64,000 nt of DNA from Novosphingobium beihaiense (GCF_022832375.1 NZ_JALHLG010000014.1:62001-126000); one strand, 5' to 3'; shown: positions 52,228 to 62,689, counted from the stretch's first letter. Notes: generated by a model not told the origin, from the letters alone. Made by a program: numbers and translations.

Positions 52228-52258
52228 ACCTGGAAGCTGAACCCGAAGGGGAAGCCTA

Positions 52259-52777
52259 TTGATCTGTCCGGCGTTGATCGACTTCGAAGCGAGCTGCCTG
52301 CCCGAATACGGCCGGTCGTTTCCCATCGAAGTCGCCATCGCCCGGATGGACGGCAGGAACCATGCCTGGTTGATCAGGCCCGCCGCGGCCTGGCAGTACT
52401 GGGATTGGTCGCAAGAGGCCGAGAGTCTCCACGGGATCAGCCGTGAACTTGTCGAACGCGAAGGCCTGCCGCCCGCGCAGGTCGTGGCGGAAATGGCCGC
52501 GTTCGTGTGCGATTGCCGCGTCTATGCCGATGCCGATCTCGATCAGTACTGGCTCGAAGTACTGTGCCAGGCGGCAGGGGCGAAGCTGCCGTTTCCGGTG
52601 CGCTATCTGGGCGAACTGATGCAGAAGCGCGGCTACACCCGCCCGCAGGTCGTTGCCGCGCTGGAAGAGGCCAAACGGCGCCTGCCCAAGGAACACCTCG
52701 CGCGTGAGGATGCCAAGCGGCTCGCGCTGACGGTAAAGCTGCTGTTCGACGAGCCGCCGCAGGGGGTGAGCACCTGA
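52259..52777 (+). CDS. DEDDh-type 3'-5' exonuclease-like protein
   Basis: 172 residues. Metal ligands in ALIDFEASCL (D, E), YADADLDQYW (D) and HLAREDAKRLA (H, D) match the DnaQ/RNase T superfamily, though it lacks the longer C-terminal parts of DnaQ. Starts with TTG 52259, supported by AAGGGGAA eight bases upstream. Likely in operon with adenosine kinase. Nucleic acid target unknown. Confidence 0.8.
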   Translation: MICPALIDFEASCLPEYGRSFPIEVAIARMDGRNHAWLIRPAAAWQYWDWSQEAESLHGISRELVEREGLPPAQVVAEMAAFVCDCRVYADADLDQYWLEVLCQAAGAKLPFPVRYLGELMQKRGYTRPQVVAALEEAKRRLPKEHLAREDAKRLALTVKLLFDEPPQGVST

Positions 52778-52794
52778 TGCTTGCCGCTTGCCGG

Positions 52795-53286
52795 TCAGCT
52801 ATCCTGCTTGTCTTCGGTAGCGGCCTGCAGCGTGGCCAGGCATTGCGCCTTGCGCTGTTCACGGTCCCCGGCGATGTCCTGCGCGACCCGGCCGGGCAGA
52901 GCACAATCTTTCGTCGGGCGGACGGGGTGCTTGGCGTGGCAGCTTGATTCGGTGGTAAACCAGTCGTCCGCGCAGTCCTCGTAAGCAGCCACATCCGCAT
53001 CGTGCAGGCTCTGGCAACTGCGCGTCCAGCGGTGCTTATAGGACAGGTCGGCGAAATTGACGCAGTCGTCGTAGGCGATTTGCGCGGCCTGCGCGCGCTT
53101 GGCGCGTTCGGCGAGGGCCTTGGTCTGCCGGTCCGAGGTTACTTTCCGGGCGGTCATGGCCATCGCCTGACGGCGGACATCCTGCGAAGGCAGATAGATG
53201 CCGTAATAGAACCCCGCACCGCTGCCCGCGAGCAGGGCGCCCGCGGCCAGTGACAGCTTCAGGATGGCATCGGCGTGCTTAAGCAT
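52795..53286 (-). CDS. Membrane-anchored Cys-rich protein
   Basis: 163 residues. One N-terminal helix (about 9-30) followed by a charged, helical extracytoplasmic region with six cysteines (DDC, RSC, DC, SSC, DC, QC). The even number and spacing suggest disulfides or a metal/cofactor site. The gene overlaps purD by 8 bases and is downstream of it. Not recognised; a purine-metabolism role is not implied. Confidence 0.7.
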   Translation of the reverse strand: MLKHADAILKLSLAAGALLAGSGAGFYYGIYLPSQDVRRQAMAMTARKVTSDRQTKALAERAKRAQAAQIAYDDCVNFADLSYKHRWTRSCQSLHDADVAAYEDCADDWFTTESSCHAKHPVRPTKDCALPGRVAQDIAGDREQRKAQCLATLQAATEDKQDS

Positions 53287-54562
53287 GGTGCTTTTCGCGT
53301 GCTACTTCGCGCCAGCCGATGTCGCGGCGGCAGAAACCGCTGGCAAAATCGATCGCATCGACCGCCGCATAGGCTTTCGATTGGGCTTCAGTCACCGATG
53401 CGCCGCGCGCCGTCACATTGAGCACGCGCCCGCCACTGGCGGTAAGCTGGCCGTCCTTCAGCGCCGTTCCGGCATGGAAGACTTTGGCGCCATCGGCTTC
53501 GGCGGCCGCAATCCCGTTGATCGCGCCGCCCTTTTCCGGCGTGCCGGGATAGCCCTTGGCCGCCATGACCACGGTTAGCGCGGTATCGTCCGAAAAGCGC
53601 GGCGGCTCGATCGCGCCGAGGCGGTTCTCGGCGCAGGCGTGGAGCAGCTCGGCCAGATCCGATTCGAGCCGCAACAGCATGACCTGGCATTCCGGATCGC
53701 CGAAACGGCAGTTGTATTCGATGAGTTTGGGCCCTTCGCGCGTCAGCATCAGGCCCAGGAACAGCACGCCCGAATAGGGCATGCCTTCGTCCGCCAGAGT
53801 CCTCACGGTGGGGGCGATGATGCGGGTCATCGCCTCGCCTGCCAGCTCCGCCGTCAGCACCGGGGCGGGGCTGTAGGCGCCCATGCCGCCGGTGTTGGGG
53901 CCGGTGTCGCCGTCGCCCACGCGCTTGTGGTCCTGCGCCGAGGCGAAGGGGACGATGGTGGAGCCGTCGGTCAGCGCGAAGAAGCTCGCTTCCTCGCCTT
54001 CGAGGAATTCCTCGATCACCGCTTCCGCGCCCGCCTCGCCGAAGCGTCCGGCGAAAATGTCGCGCACGGCCTCTTCGGCTTCGGGCATGGTCATGGCGAC
54101 GGTCACGCCCTTGCCGGCGGCAAGGCCATCGGCCTTGATCACCACCGGCGAGCCGAACTTCGCCAGCGCGGCCATGGCATCCGCTTCGTTCGAGACGCGC
54201 TCGTAACCGCCGGTGGGGATGTTCGCGCGGGCGCACAAGTCCTTGGTGAAGCCCTTGGAGCCTTCGAGCTGGGCTGCCGCCTTGCTGGGGCCGAACACGG
54301 CAAAGCCCTGATCGCGCAGGGAATCGGCAAGGCCGTCCACCAGCGGGGCTTCCGGACCGATGACGACAAGGCCGATCACCTTCTCTTCGCAAAAGGCGAT
54401 CACGGAGCCATGATCGGTGGCATCGAGCGCCACGCAGGTGGCATGTTCGGCAATCCCCGGATTTCCGAGCGCGGCCCAGAGCGTTTCGCAGAGCGGGGAT
54501 TGCGCCAGCTTCCAGGCCAGCGCATGTTCGCGGCCGCCGGAGCCCAGAAGAAGGATGTTCAT
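53279..54562 (-). CDS. purD: Phosphoribosylamine-glycine ligase
   Basis: 427 residues. Second step of purine synthesis, ATP-grasp fold. [20 protein letters not shown] start, [27 protein letters not shown] and [15 protein letters not shown] are diagnostic. AAAGG lies 9 bases before ATG 54562, inside the N-terminal coding region of the divergent xseA gene. Confidence 0.97.
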   Translation of the reverse strand: MNILLLGSGGREHALAWKLAQSPLCETLWAALGNPGIAEHATCVALDATDHGSVIAFCEEKVIGLVVIGPEAPLVDGLADSLRDQGFAVFGPSKAAAQLEGSKGFTKDLCARANIPTGGYERVSNEADAMAALAKFGSPVVIKADGLAAGKGVTVAMTMPEAEEAVRDIFAGRFGEAGAEAVIEEFLEGEEASFFALTDGSTIVPFASAQDHKRVGDGDTGPNTGGMGAYSPAPVLTAELAGEAMTRIIAPTVRTLADEGMPYSGVLFLGLMLTREGPKLIEYNCRFGDPECQVMLLRLESDLAELLHACAENRLGAIEPPRFSDDTALTVVMAAKGYPGTPEKGGAINGIAAAEADGAKVFHAGTALKDGQLTASGGRVLNVTARGASVTEAQSKAYAAVDAIDFASGFCRRDIGWREVAREKHHA

Positions 54563-54567
54563 TACCC

Positions 54568-56061
54568 GTGCCTTTCTACAATGACGAGTACGATGATGGT
54601 CGTTCGGGGGGGCTGGTAGCGAAGCAAGGCGCCGGGGACAACGCCGCCCCGCTTTCGGTGAGCGAGATATCCGCGCTGCTGAAGCGCACGGTGGAGGACC
54701 GCTTCGGCTTCGTGCGCCTGCGCGGCGAGCTTTCGGGGGTGAAGCGGGCGGCCTCGGGCCACCTCTATTGTGCGCTCAAGGACGACAAGGCGGTGATCGA
54801 CGGGGTGATGTGGCGCGGCGGCGCGCAGCGTCTGGCCTTCCGCCCCGAAGATGGGATCGAGGTGATCGCCACCGGCAAGCTGACAACCTATCCGGGACGT
54901 TCGAAGTATCAGATCGTCATCGAATCGATGGAGATCGCGGGCGAAGGCGCGCTGCTGGCGCTGCTGGAAAAGCTGCGCGCGCGGCTGGCGGCCGAAGGCC
55001 TCTTCGCGCCCGAGCGCAAGCGGGCCCTGCCGTTCCTGCCGCGCGTGATCGGCGTCGTGACGTCACCCACCGGCGCGGTGATCCGCGATATCCTCCACCG
55101 TCTGGCGGACCGTTTTCCGAGCCGGGTGCTGGTCTGGCCGGTGCTGGTGCAGGGGGAAGGTGCAGCGCAACAGGTGGCCAATGCCGTGCGTGGTTTCTCG
55201 GCGATCGCGCCCGGCGGGCCGGTGCCACGCCCCGATGTGGTGATCGTCGCGCGCGGCGGCGGCTCGATCGAGGACTTGTGGAGCTTCAACGAGGAAGCGG
55301 TGGTGCGCGCCGTCGCCGAATCGGCGATTCCGGTGATCTCGGCCGTCGGGCACGAGACCGACACGACCTTGTGCGATCATGCGGCCGATCGCCGCGCGCC
55401 CACGCCTACGGCCGCCGCCGAAATCGCGGTGCCGGTGCGGGCTGAGCTGATGGCGCAGCTCGACGAACTGGCGCTGCGCAAGCGCCGCTGCGCGATGCGC
55501 CCGGTCGTGCTGGGCCGCGAACGGCTGGAGGCCCGCGTGCAGCGCCTGCCCAGGCCCGACGCGATCCTGGCGGCCAAGGCGCAGAAGCTGGACGAACTTG
55601 CCGACCGGTTGCGGCGCGGCCTGCAGGATCGGGAGCGCGCCAAGCGCGAGCGGCTCGGCCAGACCGCCGCCAAGCTCTCGCTGCCGCTGCTGCGCCAGCG
55701 CGTGGCGGCCAGCAATGAGCGGCTGGAGCGGGCAGGGATGACGCCGCGCCTGCTAAGCCGCCGCTGGACGCAGGCGCGCGATGCGCTGGCGCCGGTGGCA
55801 CGCGTGTTGCCGCAGCTCGATCCGCGCCTGCCGCTCCAGCGCGGCTACGCGCTTGTCACCAGCGTGGACGGGCAGGCGCTCACCAGCCGCGAGCGCGCCG
55901 CGCAGGAGGCCGCGCTGGTGCTCGAATTCCGCGATGGCAAGCTGCCGGTCACGGCCGGTTCAGCCGCACCGGCGCAAAGTCCCGTTTCCCCTCCACCGGC
56001 GCCTCCCCGCAAAGCGGCGCGCCCGAAAGCCCCGGAGCCCCGGCAGGGCGATTTGTTCTGA
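54568..56061 (+). CDS. xseA: Exodeoxyribonuclease VII large subunit
   Basis: 497 residues. Cuts single-stranded DNA with the small subunit XseB (not seen here). OB-fold (about 30-125; [26 protein letters not shown]), catalytic domain with [31 protein letters not shown] and [25 protein letters not shown], a coiled-coil tail, then a Pro/Ala-rich C-terminus. Starts with GTG 54568 only five bases from the divergent purD start; AGAAGGA ends about 13 bases before it. Confidence 0.95.
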   Translation: MPFYNDEYDDGRSGGLVAKQGAGDNAAPLSVSEISALLKRTVEDRFGFVRLRGELSGVKRAASGHLYCALKDDKAVIDGVMWRGGAQRLAFRPEDGIEVIATGKLTTYPGRSKYQIVIESMEIAGEGALLALLEKLRARLAAEGLFAPERKRALPFLPRVIGVVTSPTGAVIRDILHRLADRFPSRVLVWPVLVQGEGAAQQVANAVRGFSAIAPGGPVPRPDVVIVARGGGSIEDLWSFNEEAVVRAVAESAIPVISAVGHETDTTLCDHAADRRAPTPTAAAEIAVPVRAELMAQLDELALRKRRCAMRPVVLGRERLEARVQRLPRPDAILAAKAQKLDELADRLRRGLQDRERAKRERLGQTAAKLSLPLLRQRVAASNERLERAGMTPRLLSRRWTQARDALAPVARVLPQLDPRLPLQRGYALVTSVDGQALTSRERAAQEAALVLEFRDGKLPVTAGSAAPAQSPVSPPPAPPRKAARPKAPEPRQGDLF

Positions 56062-56087
56062 CCGGCAGGCTTTGTTAGGAAATGTCC

Positions 56088-56291
56088 ATGCTTATGTCCT
56101 CCGCCGACCGCCCCGCAAAGCTCAGCTATGGCCCCAACGGGTTCCGCGTGATCAGCCCCGGCCACTACGTGACTTGTGCCGTAACCGGGGAGCAGGTTCC
56201 GCTCGAAGCCTTGCGGTACTGGAGCGCGGACCGGCAGGAGGCTTACGCCAGCGCGGAGATCGCCACCAAGCGCCTGCTTGAACAGGCATGA
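56088..56291 (+). CDS. DUF2093 family protein
   Basis: 67 residues (69 if ATG 56082 is used). AKLSYGPNGFRVISPGHYVTCAVTGEQVPLEALRYWS is the DUF2093 core. The AGGA before 56082 is too close for that ATG, favouring 56088. ATGA overlap with the following peptidase gene suggests coupling. Confidence 0.88.
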   Translation: MLMSSADRPAKLSYGPNGFRVISPGHYVTCAVTGEQVPLEALRYWSADRQEAYASAEIATKRLLEQA

Positions 56292-57178
56292 GGCGGCGTA
56301 CCTTTGCCATCGCCTCGCTGCCCGCTCTTGCGATGGCAGCGATTGGCGGCGTGCTGGCCTTCACCGGCGGGTCTTTCCACGCGGGCAGCACCGCCGGTGC
56401 CGCCACGCCAGCCACCAAGGCGGCGCTCACCTATTCGGGTGAACTGACGCAGGGCGGCTGGATTCACGGCACGGTGCCTGCAGGCACCAAGGCGCTCACC
56501 CTGGATGGCCAGCCAGTGCCGGTTGCGTCCGATGGCGCCTGGTTCGCCGCGTTTGACCGCGATGCCGGGCCGAAGGCCGCGCTGGCCGTGACGGCGGCCA
56601 ATGGCGGTGTCACGCGCCAGACGCTCACGATTGCCCCGCGCGCCTGGCACATCGAGCACATCAATATTCCCCGCAAGCCTGGTGGCCCCAGTGCGGCGTT
56701 CATGAAGCTGCGGCGCCCCGAACTTGCGCAAATCCATGCGGCACGGGCGATGCGGACCGGCGCGCAAGGCTGGCGCGAACATTTCATCTGGCCGGTGAAA
56801 GGCCGCATCTCCGGACGGTTCGGTTCGCAGCGCATCTATCGTGGAGAGCCGGGCAGCTATCATTCGGGAATCGACATCACTACCGGGCACAGCGGCACGC
56901 CCTTCGTCGCGCCTGCGGACGGGGTGGTGATTCTGGCGGCGAAGAAGCCCTTCACGCTGGAAGGCAACCTGCTGATGATCGACCACGGGATGGGGCTCAA
57001 CAGTGCGTTCCTGCACTGCTCGCAGATCCTGGTGAAGGTCGGCGATCACGTGAAGCAGGGACAGGTCATTGGCAAGATCGGCATGACCGGCCGCGCCACC
57101 GGCCCGCATCTGCACTGGTCTATCAAGTGGGAGAATGCGCGGCTCGATCCGTTGCTGTTCACTGGCCCGATGAAGTGA
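56288..57178 (+). CDS. Exported M23 peptidoglycan peptidase
   Basis: 296 residues. N-terminal signal/anchor (about 6-24), a beta-rich N-domain (about 45-130), then the LytM core: FIWPVKGRISGRFGSQRIY, YHSGIDITTGHSGTPFVAPADG and GPHLHWSIKW provide His/Asp/His ligands. It overlaps DUF2093. Second M23 gene in the window; this one is shorter and lacks the long N-terminal region of the 39.5-kb copy. Confidence 0.92.
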   Translation: MRRRTFAIASLPALAMAAIGGVLAFTGGSFHAGSTAGAATPATKAALTYSGELTQGGWIHGTVPAGTKALTLDGQPVPVASDGAWFAAFDRDAGPKAALAVTAANGGVTRQTLTIAPRAWHIEHINIPRKPGGPSAAFMKLRRPELAQIHAARAMRTGAQGWREHFIWPVKGRISGRFGSQRIYRGEPGSYHSGIDITTGHSGTPFVAPADGVVILAAKKPFTLEGNLLMIDHGMGLNSAFLHCSQILVKVGDHVKQGQVIGKIGMTGRATGPHLHWSIKWENARLDPLLFTGPMK

Positions 57179-57226
57179 TGGCGCGCGGCGCTTGCAGCAG
57201 GACCGGAACGGTCTAGATAAGCGTTC

Positions 57227-58243
57227 GTGCGCCGCGCCATCATTATTTTCCTGCCGCTTGTGGCGATGCTGGCGCTGACATGGGGGCGTTCGCCGCTGCC
57301 TGCAGAGCATAACGGCCTTCGCATCCGCGTGACGCCGCTGGCGATGCCGCCGCAGCGTATTCTTGCGCGGTATCTGGGGCCATTCCGGTTCGAAGGCGGG
57401 TGGCAGCTCCAGTCCCGCAATTCGCAGTTCTACGGCTATTCGTCGATGGTTCCGCAACCGGACGGCCGTATCCTGGCCTTGAACGATGCGGGGGGATACC
57501 TTGCCTTTTCACCCCCGGGGCACGCGCCTTCTCCGCCGCGTGCCGGCGAGATCGTCTTCAACGAAGACAGAGGCGGGAAACTGTACCGGGACGTGGAGTC
57601 GGTTGCCTATGATCCCGCTACACGCCGTTACTGGCTGGGGCTCGAAGGGAATAACCAGATCGTCCGTCTGGATGCGCATTTGGCCGAGGAAAAGCGGGTG
57701 GCGCCCCGCACTATGCAGGAATGGGGCATCAACACCGGGGCGGAGGCCATGGCCCGGCTGCGTGACGGGCGTTTCGTCGTGATCCGGGAGACCACGCGTT
57801 CGCTGTTCGATTCGCGCCTGCATGAAGCGGTGCTGTTCGATGGCGATCCGGCCGAACATCCCGATGGCCACAGATTCCTGTTCGACGGGCCGGACAATTT
57901 TTCTGCTGTCGATATGGCCCTGCTGCCCGATGGCCGGGCGCTGATTCTCATGCGGCGGTTGCTCTGGCCTTTGCCGATGCGCTTTGCCGGACGAATCGTG
58001 ATCGCCGATACCGCGCAGATCCGGCCTGGCAAGGTCTGGCACTCGGTGCCGCTGGCCTCGCTCGCGTCGGTGCTTCCCGTGGACAATTTCGAGGCGATAG
58101 GCGTCGTATCCCGGCCCGGCGGCAAGGTGACTGTCTGGCTGATGTCGGACGATAACAAAATGCGGCAATTGCAGCGCACGCTGCTCTGGAAACTCTCCGT
58201 GGATACGCGCCGTCTGCCTTGGCCGGGACATCAGAATCCCTGA
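57227..58243 (+). CDS. Esterase-like phytase-family exported protein
   Basis: 338 residues, N-terminal signal-anchor (about 3-18). Six-bladed propeller-like repeats: YGYSSMVPQPDGRILALNDAGG, KLYRDVESVAYDPATRRYWLGLEG, NTGAEAMARLRDGRFVVIRE and NFEAIGVVSRPGGKVTVWLMSDDN fit the esterase-like activity of phytase family. Starts with GTG 57227 (no strong ribosome site). Enzyme activity is unproven. Confidence 0.85.
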   Translation: MRRAIIIFLPLVAMLALTWGRSPLPAEHNGLRIRVTPLAMPPQRILARYLGPFRFEGGWQLQSRNSQFYGYSSMVPQPDGRILALNDAGGYLAFSPPGHAPSPPRAGEIVFNEDRGGKLYRDVESVAYDPATRRYWLGLEGNNQIVRLDAHLAEEKRVAPRTMQEWGINTGAEAMARLRDGRFVVIRETTRSLFDSRLHEAVLFDGDPAEHPDGHRFLFDGPDNFSAVDMALLPDGRALILMRRLLWPLPMRFAGRIVIADTAQIRPGKVWHSVPLASLASVLPVDNFEAIGVVSRPGGKVTVWLMSDDNKMRQLQRTLLWKLSVDTRRLPWPGHQNP

Positions 58244-58256
58244 CAGCGTGCACGCG

Positions 58257-58287
58257 AAAAGGCGCGCGGAGAACCGCACGCCCTTCG
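58257..58287. terminator. Imperfect terminator for rpmB and the phytase-like gene
   Basis: AAGGCGCGCGG...CCGCACGCCCTT stem with mispairs, short loop and T/A flanks between convergent genes. Confidence 0.5.
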
Positions 58288-58330
58288 TTGGCTTACCTGT
58301 CCGGCTCTCCTTGCGGAGAGCGGCGGAAAA

Positions 58331-58615
58331 TCAGGCGGCCTGCTTCTTCTTGAGCTCGCGCTTCACCTTGAGGGCGCGCGGCGAAAGCTTCGTATCCGAA
58401 GCCTTGAGCAGCCAGTTGTCGAGGCCGCCGTTGTGCTCGACCGAGCGCAGGCCGTGGGTCGAAACGCGGAACTTGAAGCTGCGCTCCAGAGCTTCCGACA
58501 TCAGCGTGACGTTCTGCAGGTTGGGCAGGAAGACGCGCTTGGTCTTGTTGTTGGCGTGGCTGACGTTGCAGCCAACCTGACGGCCCTTGCCGGTCAGTTC
58601 GCAGATGCGGGACAT
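58331..58615 (-). CDS. rpmB: 50S ribosomal protein L28
   Basis: 94 residues, the usual alphaproteobacterial length. [33 protein letters not shown] is diagnostic. It keeps the first cysteine (RICE) but not the full zinc-ribbon set. Monocistronic, divergent from tadA with a 115-base shared upstream region. Confidence 0.97.
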   Translation of the reverse strand: MSRICELTGKGRQVGCNVSHANNKTKRVFLPNLQNVTLMSEALERSFKFRVSTHGLRSVEHNGGLDNWLLKASDTKLSPRALKVKRELKKKQAA

Positions 58616-58730
58616 GTCTACTCTCGCTCGAAAAAAATCTGTTGCCGTTTGTACGGGAAGGCGCGCCCTTACCGATTCCCCCGCACAAGGTCAAGTTGCA
58701 TGGCGGAATTCAGCGCGCTAGCGCGTTCCC

Positions 58731-59186
58731 ATGACTCGCTGGCCGCTTCCCGAATACATGCAGATGGCACTCGCGCAAGCCCGTGAGGCCGCCGATTCGG
58801 GCGAAGTTCCCATCGGCGCGGTGGTGGTGAAGGACGGCCGTGTGATCGCCGCCGGGCGCAATGGCCCGCGCGAAAGCCACGATCCCACCAGCCACGCGGA
58901 GATCGAAGCGATTCGCGCTGCCGCGCGCGCGCTGGGCAACGAACGGCTGGAAGGCTGCGAGCTGTGGGTGACGCTGGAGCCCTGCGCGATGTGCGCGGGC
59001 GCCATTGCCCATGCGCGAATCGCCCGGCTCTACTACGGCGCTTCCGATCCCAAGGGCGGGGCGGTGGAGCACGGCGCGCGGGTGTTCGAGCACGAACAAT
59101 GCCTGCACCGCCCCGAAGTCTATCCGGGCATCGGCGAGGCCGAATCGGCGGACTTGTTGCGGGGCTTCTTTCGCGAGCGGCGCTAA
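58731..59186 (+). CDS. tadA: tRNA adenosine(34) deaminase TadA
   Basis: 151 residues. Converts A34 to inosine in tRNA-Arg(ACG). Zinc/catalytic motifs TSHAEIEAIRAAAR (H, E) and LEPCAMCAGAIAHARI (C, C); the C-terminal FERRR-like tail is present. Ends with a 4-base overlap with the RNase T2 gene on the opposite strand. Confidence 0.95.
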   Translation: MTRWPLPEYMQMALAQAREAADSGEVPIGAVVVKDGRVIAAGRNGPRESHDPTSHAEIEAIRAAARALGNERLEGCELWVTLEPCAMCAGAIAHARIARLYYGASDPKGGAVEHGARVFEHEQCLHRPEVYPGIGEAESADLLRGFFRERR

Positions 59187-59884
59187 AGCCCCCGCCAGAT
59201 CTTCAGGCTGGCCGAATCGGACGGGCCGAACTGCCGCTTGCTGCAACGCTTCGGCATGAAGTCCTTGCCATAGCAGAGCCGCACTTCGCGCAGCCAGCCG
59301 GTGCGGCTGAGGTTCACGCCGACGTATTCGGCTTTCCAGGCCGGATTGTGCGCGACGAACGCCTTGCGCAGATCGCCCACTGTCAGGCCCTTCTGGCGCG
59401 AGAGCCGGTCGGCATCGGGCCAGCGGACCGAGCGCCACAGAATCGCGCTGACCTTGAAATAGAGCTGCGGCGTCTTCGTCATGCACGAGCCGTGCTTGGC
59501 CCATTCGTGCACCAGCAGGCCGGGGGAGGGCGTCATGCACAAGTTGCGCCGCACAACTTCCGGCGAGGGCAGCGGCGTGCCCGCGCACCATTGCGGTGCC
59601 GGTCCGCTCTTCGCTTCGGGCCAGAGACCGTGGAGGATGAATCCGAAGCGCCCGTTGCGGTGCGAACACTGCATGGAACGCGTGTCGCCGCTCGTCTTGC
59701 AGTAGTCGGGCGACCAGCTTGCCGCGAGCGTATAGCCCGCCACCGGGAGCTTGCGCACGGGCCCGTCCGGCCTGACCGGGCGGATGGGGGCTAAGGTTCG
59801 CGGGAGAGCGCACTGATAGGCCTGCGCCATCGCGGGGGCAGGCAGAAGGCCGAGCAGGATGGCGGCCAGAACGAATAGGCGCAT
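59183..59884 (-). CDS. Secreted RNase T2
   Basis: 233 residues. Signal peptide of about 20 residues ending PAMAQ. Both active-site blocks are present: FILHGLWPEAK (CAS I) and VHEWAKHGSC (CAS II). Several cysteines fit the conserved disulfides. Cleaves RNA outside the cytoplasm. ATG 59884 lies 2 bases after the previous gene's stop; an ATG 8 codons upstream would overlap that gene. Confidence 0.92.
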   Translation of the reverse strand: MRLFVLAAILLGLLPAPAMAQAYQCALPRTLAPIRPVRPDGPVRKLPVAGYTLAASWSPDYCKTSGDTRSMQCSHRNGRFGFILHGLWPEAKSGPAPQWCAGTPLPSPEVVRRNLCMTPSPGLLVHEWAKHGSCMTKTPQLYFKVSAILWRSVRWPDADRLSRQKGLTVGDLRKAFVAHNPAWKAEYVGVNLSRTGWLREVRLCYGKDFMPKRCSKRQFGPSDSASLKIWRGL

Positions 59885-59885
59885 A

Positions 59886-60293
59886 TTAGCTGAAAATCTC
59901 TGGATCAATTTGGCCTTTCCGTCCCCTGCTTCGCAGCCATTCCGTGGAATCGCGTTGGAACAGTGTGGCGACGGACAACAGGTAGATAGTGGAGGCGATT
60001 ATTGATGCCACGACATAAAAAGGGCCGAGTGCGATATAATTTTCATAGTGCCATACCTGATTTACCAGACCTACGGCAGTCAACCCGACGAGCAACCACT
60101 TGGCAACATTGCTTGCACGGCGTGCGATGGTGAACCAGAAGATCAGATTGTAGGCTGCAACCCAGATGATGCCGATAAGGGGCGATGCGGCAGTCTGCCC
60201 GCTCTGAACAGCGTGCTGTCTTATGTCTTCAAATGAAATCAGTATCGCAAGAGCGCCAATCATTGCGGCAAGCAAGATCAGCCATTCAAACAT
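59886..60293 (-). CDS. Four-helix membrane protein of unknown function
   Basis: 135 residues with four membrane helices (about 1-21, 36-58, 63-85, 91-114) and a charged C-terminus (WLRSRGRKGQIDPEIFS). The DNA is visibly more AT-rich than neighbours and the frame uses AT-ending codons freely, suggesting recent acquisition or relaxed selection. Longer in-frame extension is arginine-rich and rejected. No family recognised. Sits between nadC and RNase T2 on the same strand. Confidence 0.7.
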   Translation of the reverse strand: MFEWLILLAAMIGALAILISFEDIRQHAVQSGQTAASPLIGIIWVAAYNLIFWFTIARRASNVAKWLLVGLTAVGLVNQVWHYENYIALGPFYVVASIIASTIYLLSVATLFQRDSTEWLRSRGRKGQIDPEIFS

Positions 60294-60319
60294 CCTGATC
60301 GATTTTGGACGGGGTGTTC

Positions 60320-61180
60320 TCACAGCGGGGTGAAGTCCAGCCCGATATCGGCGGCAGGTGCGCTTTGCGTGAGGCGGCCCACCGAGACGTAGGTGACGCC
60401 GGTGGCGGCGATGGGGCCGATGGTGGAGAGGTTCACGCCGCCCGAGGCTTCGGTGGGTACGCGCCCGGCGGTGAGGGCCACGGCTTCGCGCAGCATGTCC
60501 GGGCCCATGTTGTCGAGCAGCAGGTGGTGCGCGCCGGCGGCGATGGCCGGTTCGATCTGTTCGAGATGATCGACCTCGCAGACGATCTGCGCCACGCCTG
60601 CCGCTTTCGCGCGCGCGACCGCCGGGCCGACGCCGCCCGCGACCAGCACATGGTTGTCCTTGATCATCGCCGCATCCCACAGGCCCATGCGGTGGTTCTG
60701 CGCGCCGCCCATGCGGGTGGCGTACTTTTCGAGGTGGCGCAGGCCCGGGATCGTCTTGCGCGTGTCCAGCAGCGTGGCGTGGCCGTTCATCGCCTCGACG
60801 TATTCGCGGGTCATCGTCGCAATGCCGGACAAATGCTGGACGGTGTTGAGCGCCGAGCGTTCGGCGGTCAGCATCGCCCGGGCGTTGCCGGTCAGGCGCA
60901 TGAGGTGGGTGCGAGGCTCCACCCGGGCGCCTTCGGCCACGAGGATCTCGATTTCCATGGCCGGATCGAGCGTGCGGAAAAAGGCCGCCGCGATGGGCAG
61001 GCCTGCCACGGTGACGGCATCGCGCGAGTCCATGACGCCGGAAAACCGCGCCTCCGCGTCGATCACGCTTTCCGATGTGACGTCATGACCGCCACCGGGA
61101 AGGCCGGTGCCGAGGTCTTCGGCTAGGGTTGCATCGACGAAGGCGGCGAGATCGAAGCCCGGAATTGAGAATGCGTCCAT
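60320..61180 (-). CDS. nadC: Nicotinate-nucleotide pyrophosphorylase
   Basis: 286 residues. Converts quinolinate and PRPP to NaMN in NAD synthesis. Motifs [46 protein letters not shown] and [12 protein letters not shown] are conserved. nadA and nadB are not in the window. Confidence 0.96.
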   Translation of the reverse strand: MDAFSIPGFDLAAFVDATLAEDLGTGLPGGGHDVTSESVIDAEARFSGVMDSRDAVTVAGLPIAAAFFRTLDPAMEIEILVAEGARVEPRTHLMRLTGNARAMLTAERSALNTVQHLSGIATMTREYVEAMNGHATLLDTRKTIPGLRHLEKYATRMGGAQNHRMGLWDAAMIKDNHVLVAGGVGPAVARAKAAGVAQIVCEVDHLEQIEPAIAAGAHHLLLDNMGPDMLREAVALTAGRVPTEASGGVNLSTIGPIAATGVTYVSVGRLTQSAPAADIGLDFTPL

Positions 61181-61272
61181 GGCCCGGTTCTCTTGCGCAT
61201 CGCCGCGCGATTGTCGAGGGTGCGCCGGATGAACGATTGCCGAAAGACCGCGGTATCGTTAGCTTTTGGGCC

Positions 61273-62646
61273 ATGCATCCCGAACTGCTCCACGCGGCGG
61301 AAGATCCGCAGGCCGAACGTGCCCTGCCGTGGTACGCGCACACGTATACGCAAGTGCTGATCGCCATCGTGGCGGGGGCTGCGCTCGGGTATTTCTTCCC
61401 GGCGGCGGGCGAGGCGTTCAAGCCGCTGGGCGACGGGTTCGTGCATCTCGTCAAGATGATCATCGCGCCGGTCATTTTCCTCTCGATCGTTACCGGCATT
61501 GCCGGGATGCGCGATCTGGGATCGGTGGGGCGCGTGGCCGCCAAGGCCTTTGCCTATTTCTTCGCCTTTTCGACAGTGGCCCTGTTCGTCGGGCTGATCG
61601 TGGCCAACGTGGTGCATCCGGGCGCCGGGCTCAATATCGATCCGGCCTCGCTCGATGCCTCGAAAGTGGCAGGTTATGCGGCCAGGGCGCATGAGAATAC
61701 CATCGTCGGCTTCCTGCTGGGCGTGATTCCCGAAAGCCTGCTGTCGTCGCTGACCGACGGCAATATCCTGCAGACGCTGCTGGTGGCGATCCTGTTCGGC
61801 GTGGCACTGCCGCTGGTGGGGCCGCGCGGAGAGCGGATCATCGGTGCGCTGGAGGATCTTTCGCTGGTGGTCTTCCGCATCGTCGCCATCGTCATGAAGG
61901 CAGCGCCGCTCGGCGCGTTCGGGGCCATGGCCTATACGATTGGCAAGCACGGCGTCGAATCGCTGGCGAATCTCGTGTTCCTGGTGGGCACGTTCTATTT
62001 CACCTCGATCCTGTTCGTAGTGGTCGTGCTCGGCATGGTGTCGCTGTGGGCCGGATTTTCGATTTTCCGGCTGATCGCCTACCTCAAGGCCGAGTTGCTG
62101 CTGGTACTGGGCACATCGTCTTCGGAAAGTGCGCTGCCGCTGCTGATCGAGAAGATGGAGCGTGCCGGATGTTCGCGGCCGGTGGCCGGGCTGGTGATCC
62201 CCACCGGCTATTCGTTCAATCTCGACGGGACCAATATCTACATGACGCTGGCCGCGCTGTTCATCGCGCAGGCTTGCAACGTGCACCTCTCGATCGGTGA
62301 GCAATTTCTGCTGCTGGGCGTGGCCATGCTCTCGTCCAAGGGCGCGGCGGGAGTGACGGGGGCCGGGTTCGTGACGCTGGCCGCGACGCTATCCATCGTG
62401 CCGTCGGTGCCGGTGGCGGGGATGACGCTGATTCTGGGCGTGGACCGCTTCATGAGCGAATGCCGCGCGCTGACCAATTTCATCGGCAATGCCGTGGCCT
62501 CGGTCGTGGTGTCGCGCTGGGAAGGCCAGCTCGATCATGCGAAGCTCAAGGCCGCGTTGTCCGGGAACCTGCCGGAGGAACCGGCCGTTGCGGCGCATGC
62601 CCCGGTTTTGCCGCCGCAGGAGGCGGGCGAACCCGCAGCGTCCTGA
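61273..62646 (+). CDS. Dicarboxylate/amino-acid:cation symporter (DAACS)
   Basis: 457 residues. Elevator transporter of the DctA/GltP family: [18 protein letters not shown] early; HP1 [19 protein letters not shown]7 motif [17 protein letters not shown]2 [14 protein letters not shown]; and TM8 [17 protein letters not shown]. Substrate could be C4-dicarboxylate, glutamate or aspartate; the sequence alone does not decide. ATG 61273 lies 93 bases from the divergent nadC start. Confidence 0.94.
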   Translation: MHPELLHAAEDPQAERALPWYAHTYTQVLIAIVAGAALGYFFPAAGEAFKPLGDGFVHLVKMIIAPVIFLSIVTGIAGMRDLGSVGRVAAKAFAYFFAFSTVALFVGLIVANVVHPGAGLNIDPASLDASKVAGYAARAHENTIVGFLLGVIPESLLSSLTDGNILQTLLVAILFGVALPLVGPRGERIIGALEDLSLVVFRIVAIVMKAAPLGAFGAMAYTIGKHGVESLANLVFLVGTFYFTSILFVVVVLGMVSLWAGFSIFRLIAYLKAELLLVLGTSSSESALPLLIEKMERAGCSRPVAGLVIPTGYSFNLDGTNIYMTLAALFIAQACNVHLSIGEQFLLLGVAMLSSKGAAGVTGAGFVTLAATLSIVPSVPVAGMTLILGVDRFMSECRALTNFIGNAVASVVVSRWEGQLDHAKLKAALSGNLPEEPAVAAHAPVLPPQEAGEPAAS

Positions 62647-62689
62647 ACGGCAGCCGGGCGATTCCACCTCAAAGTTCATAGCCCTTCTT

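Noticed and set aside
59183..60293. RNase T2 plus adjacent membrane gene as a toxin-immunity pair
   Set aside because: RNase T2 has a normal signal peptide and both catalytic blocks of the housekeeping secreted family; there is no evidence beyond adjacency.
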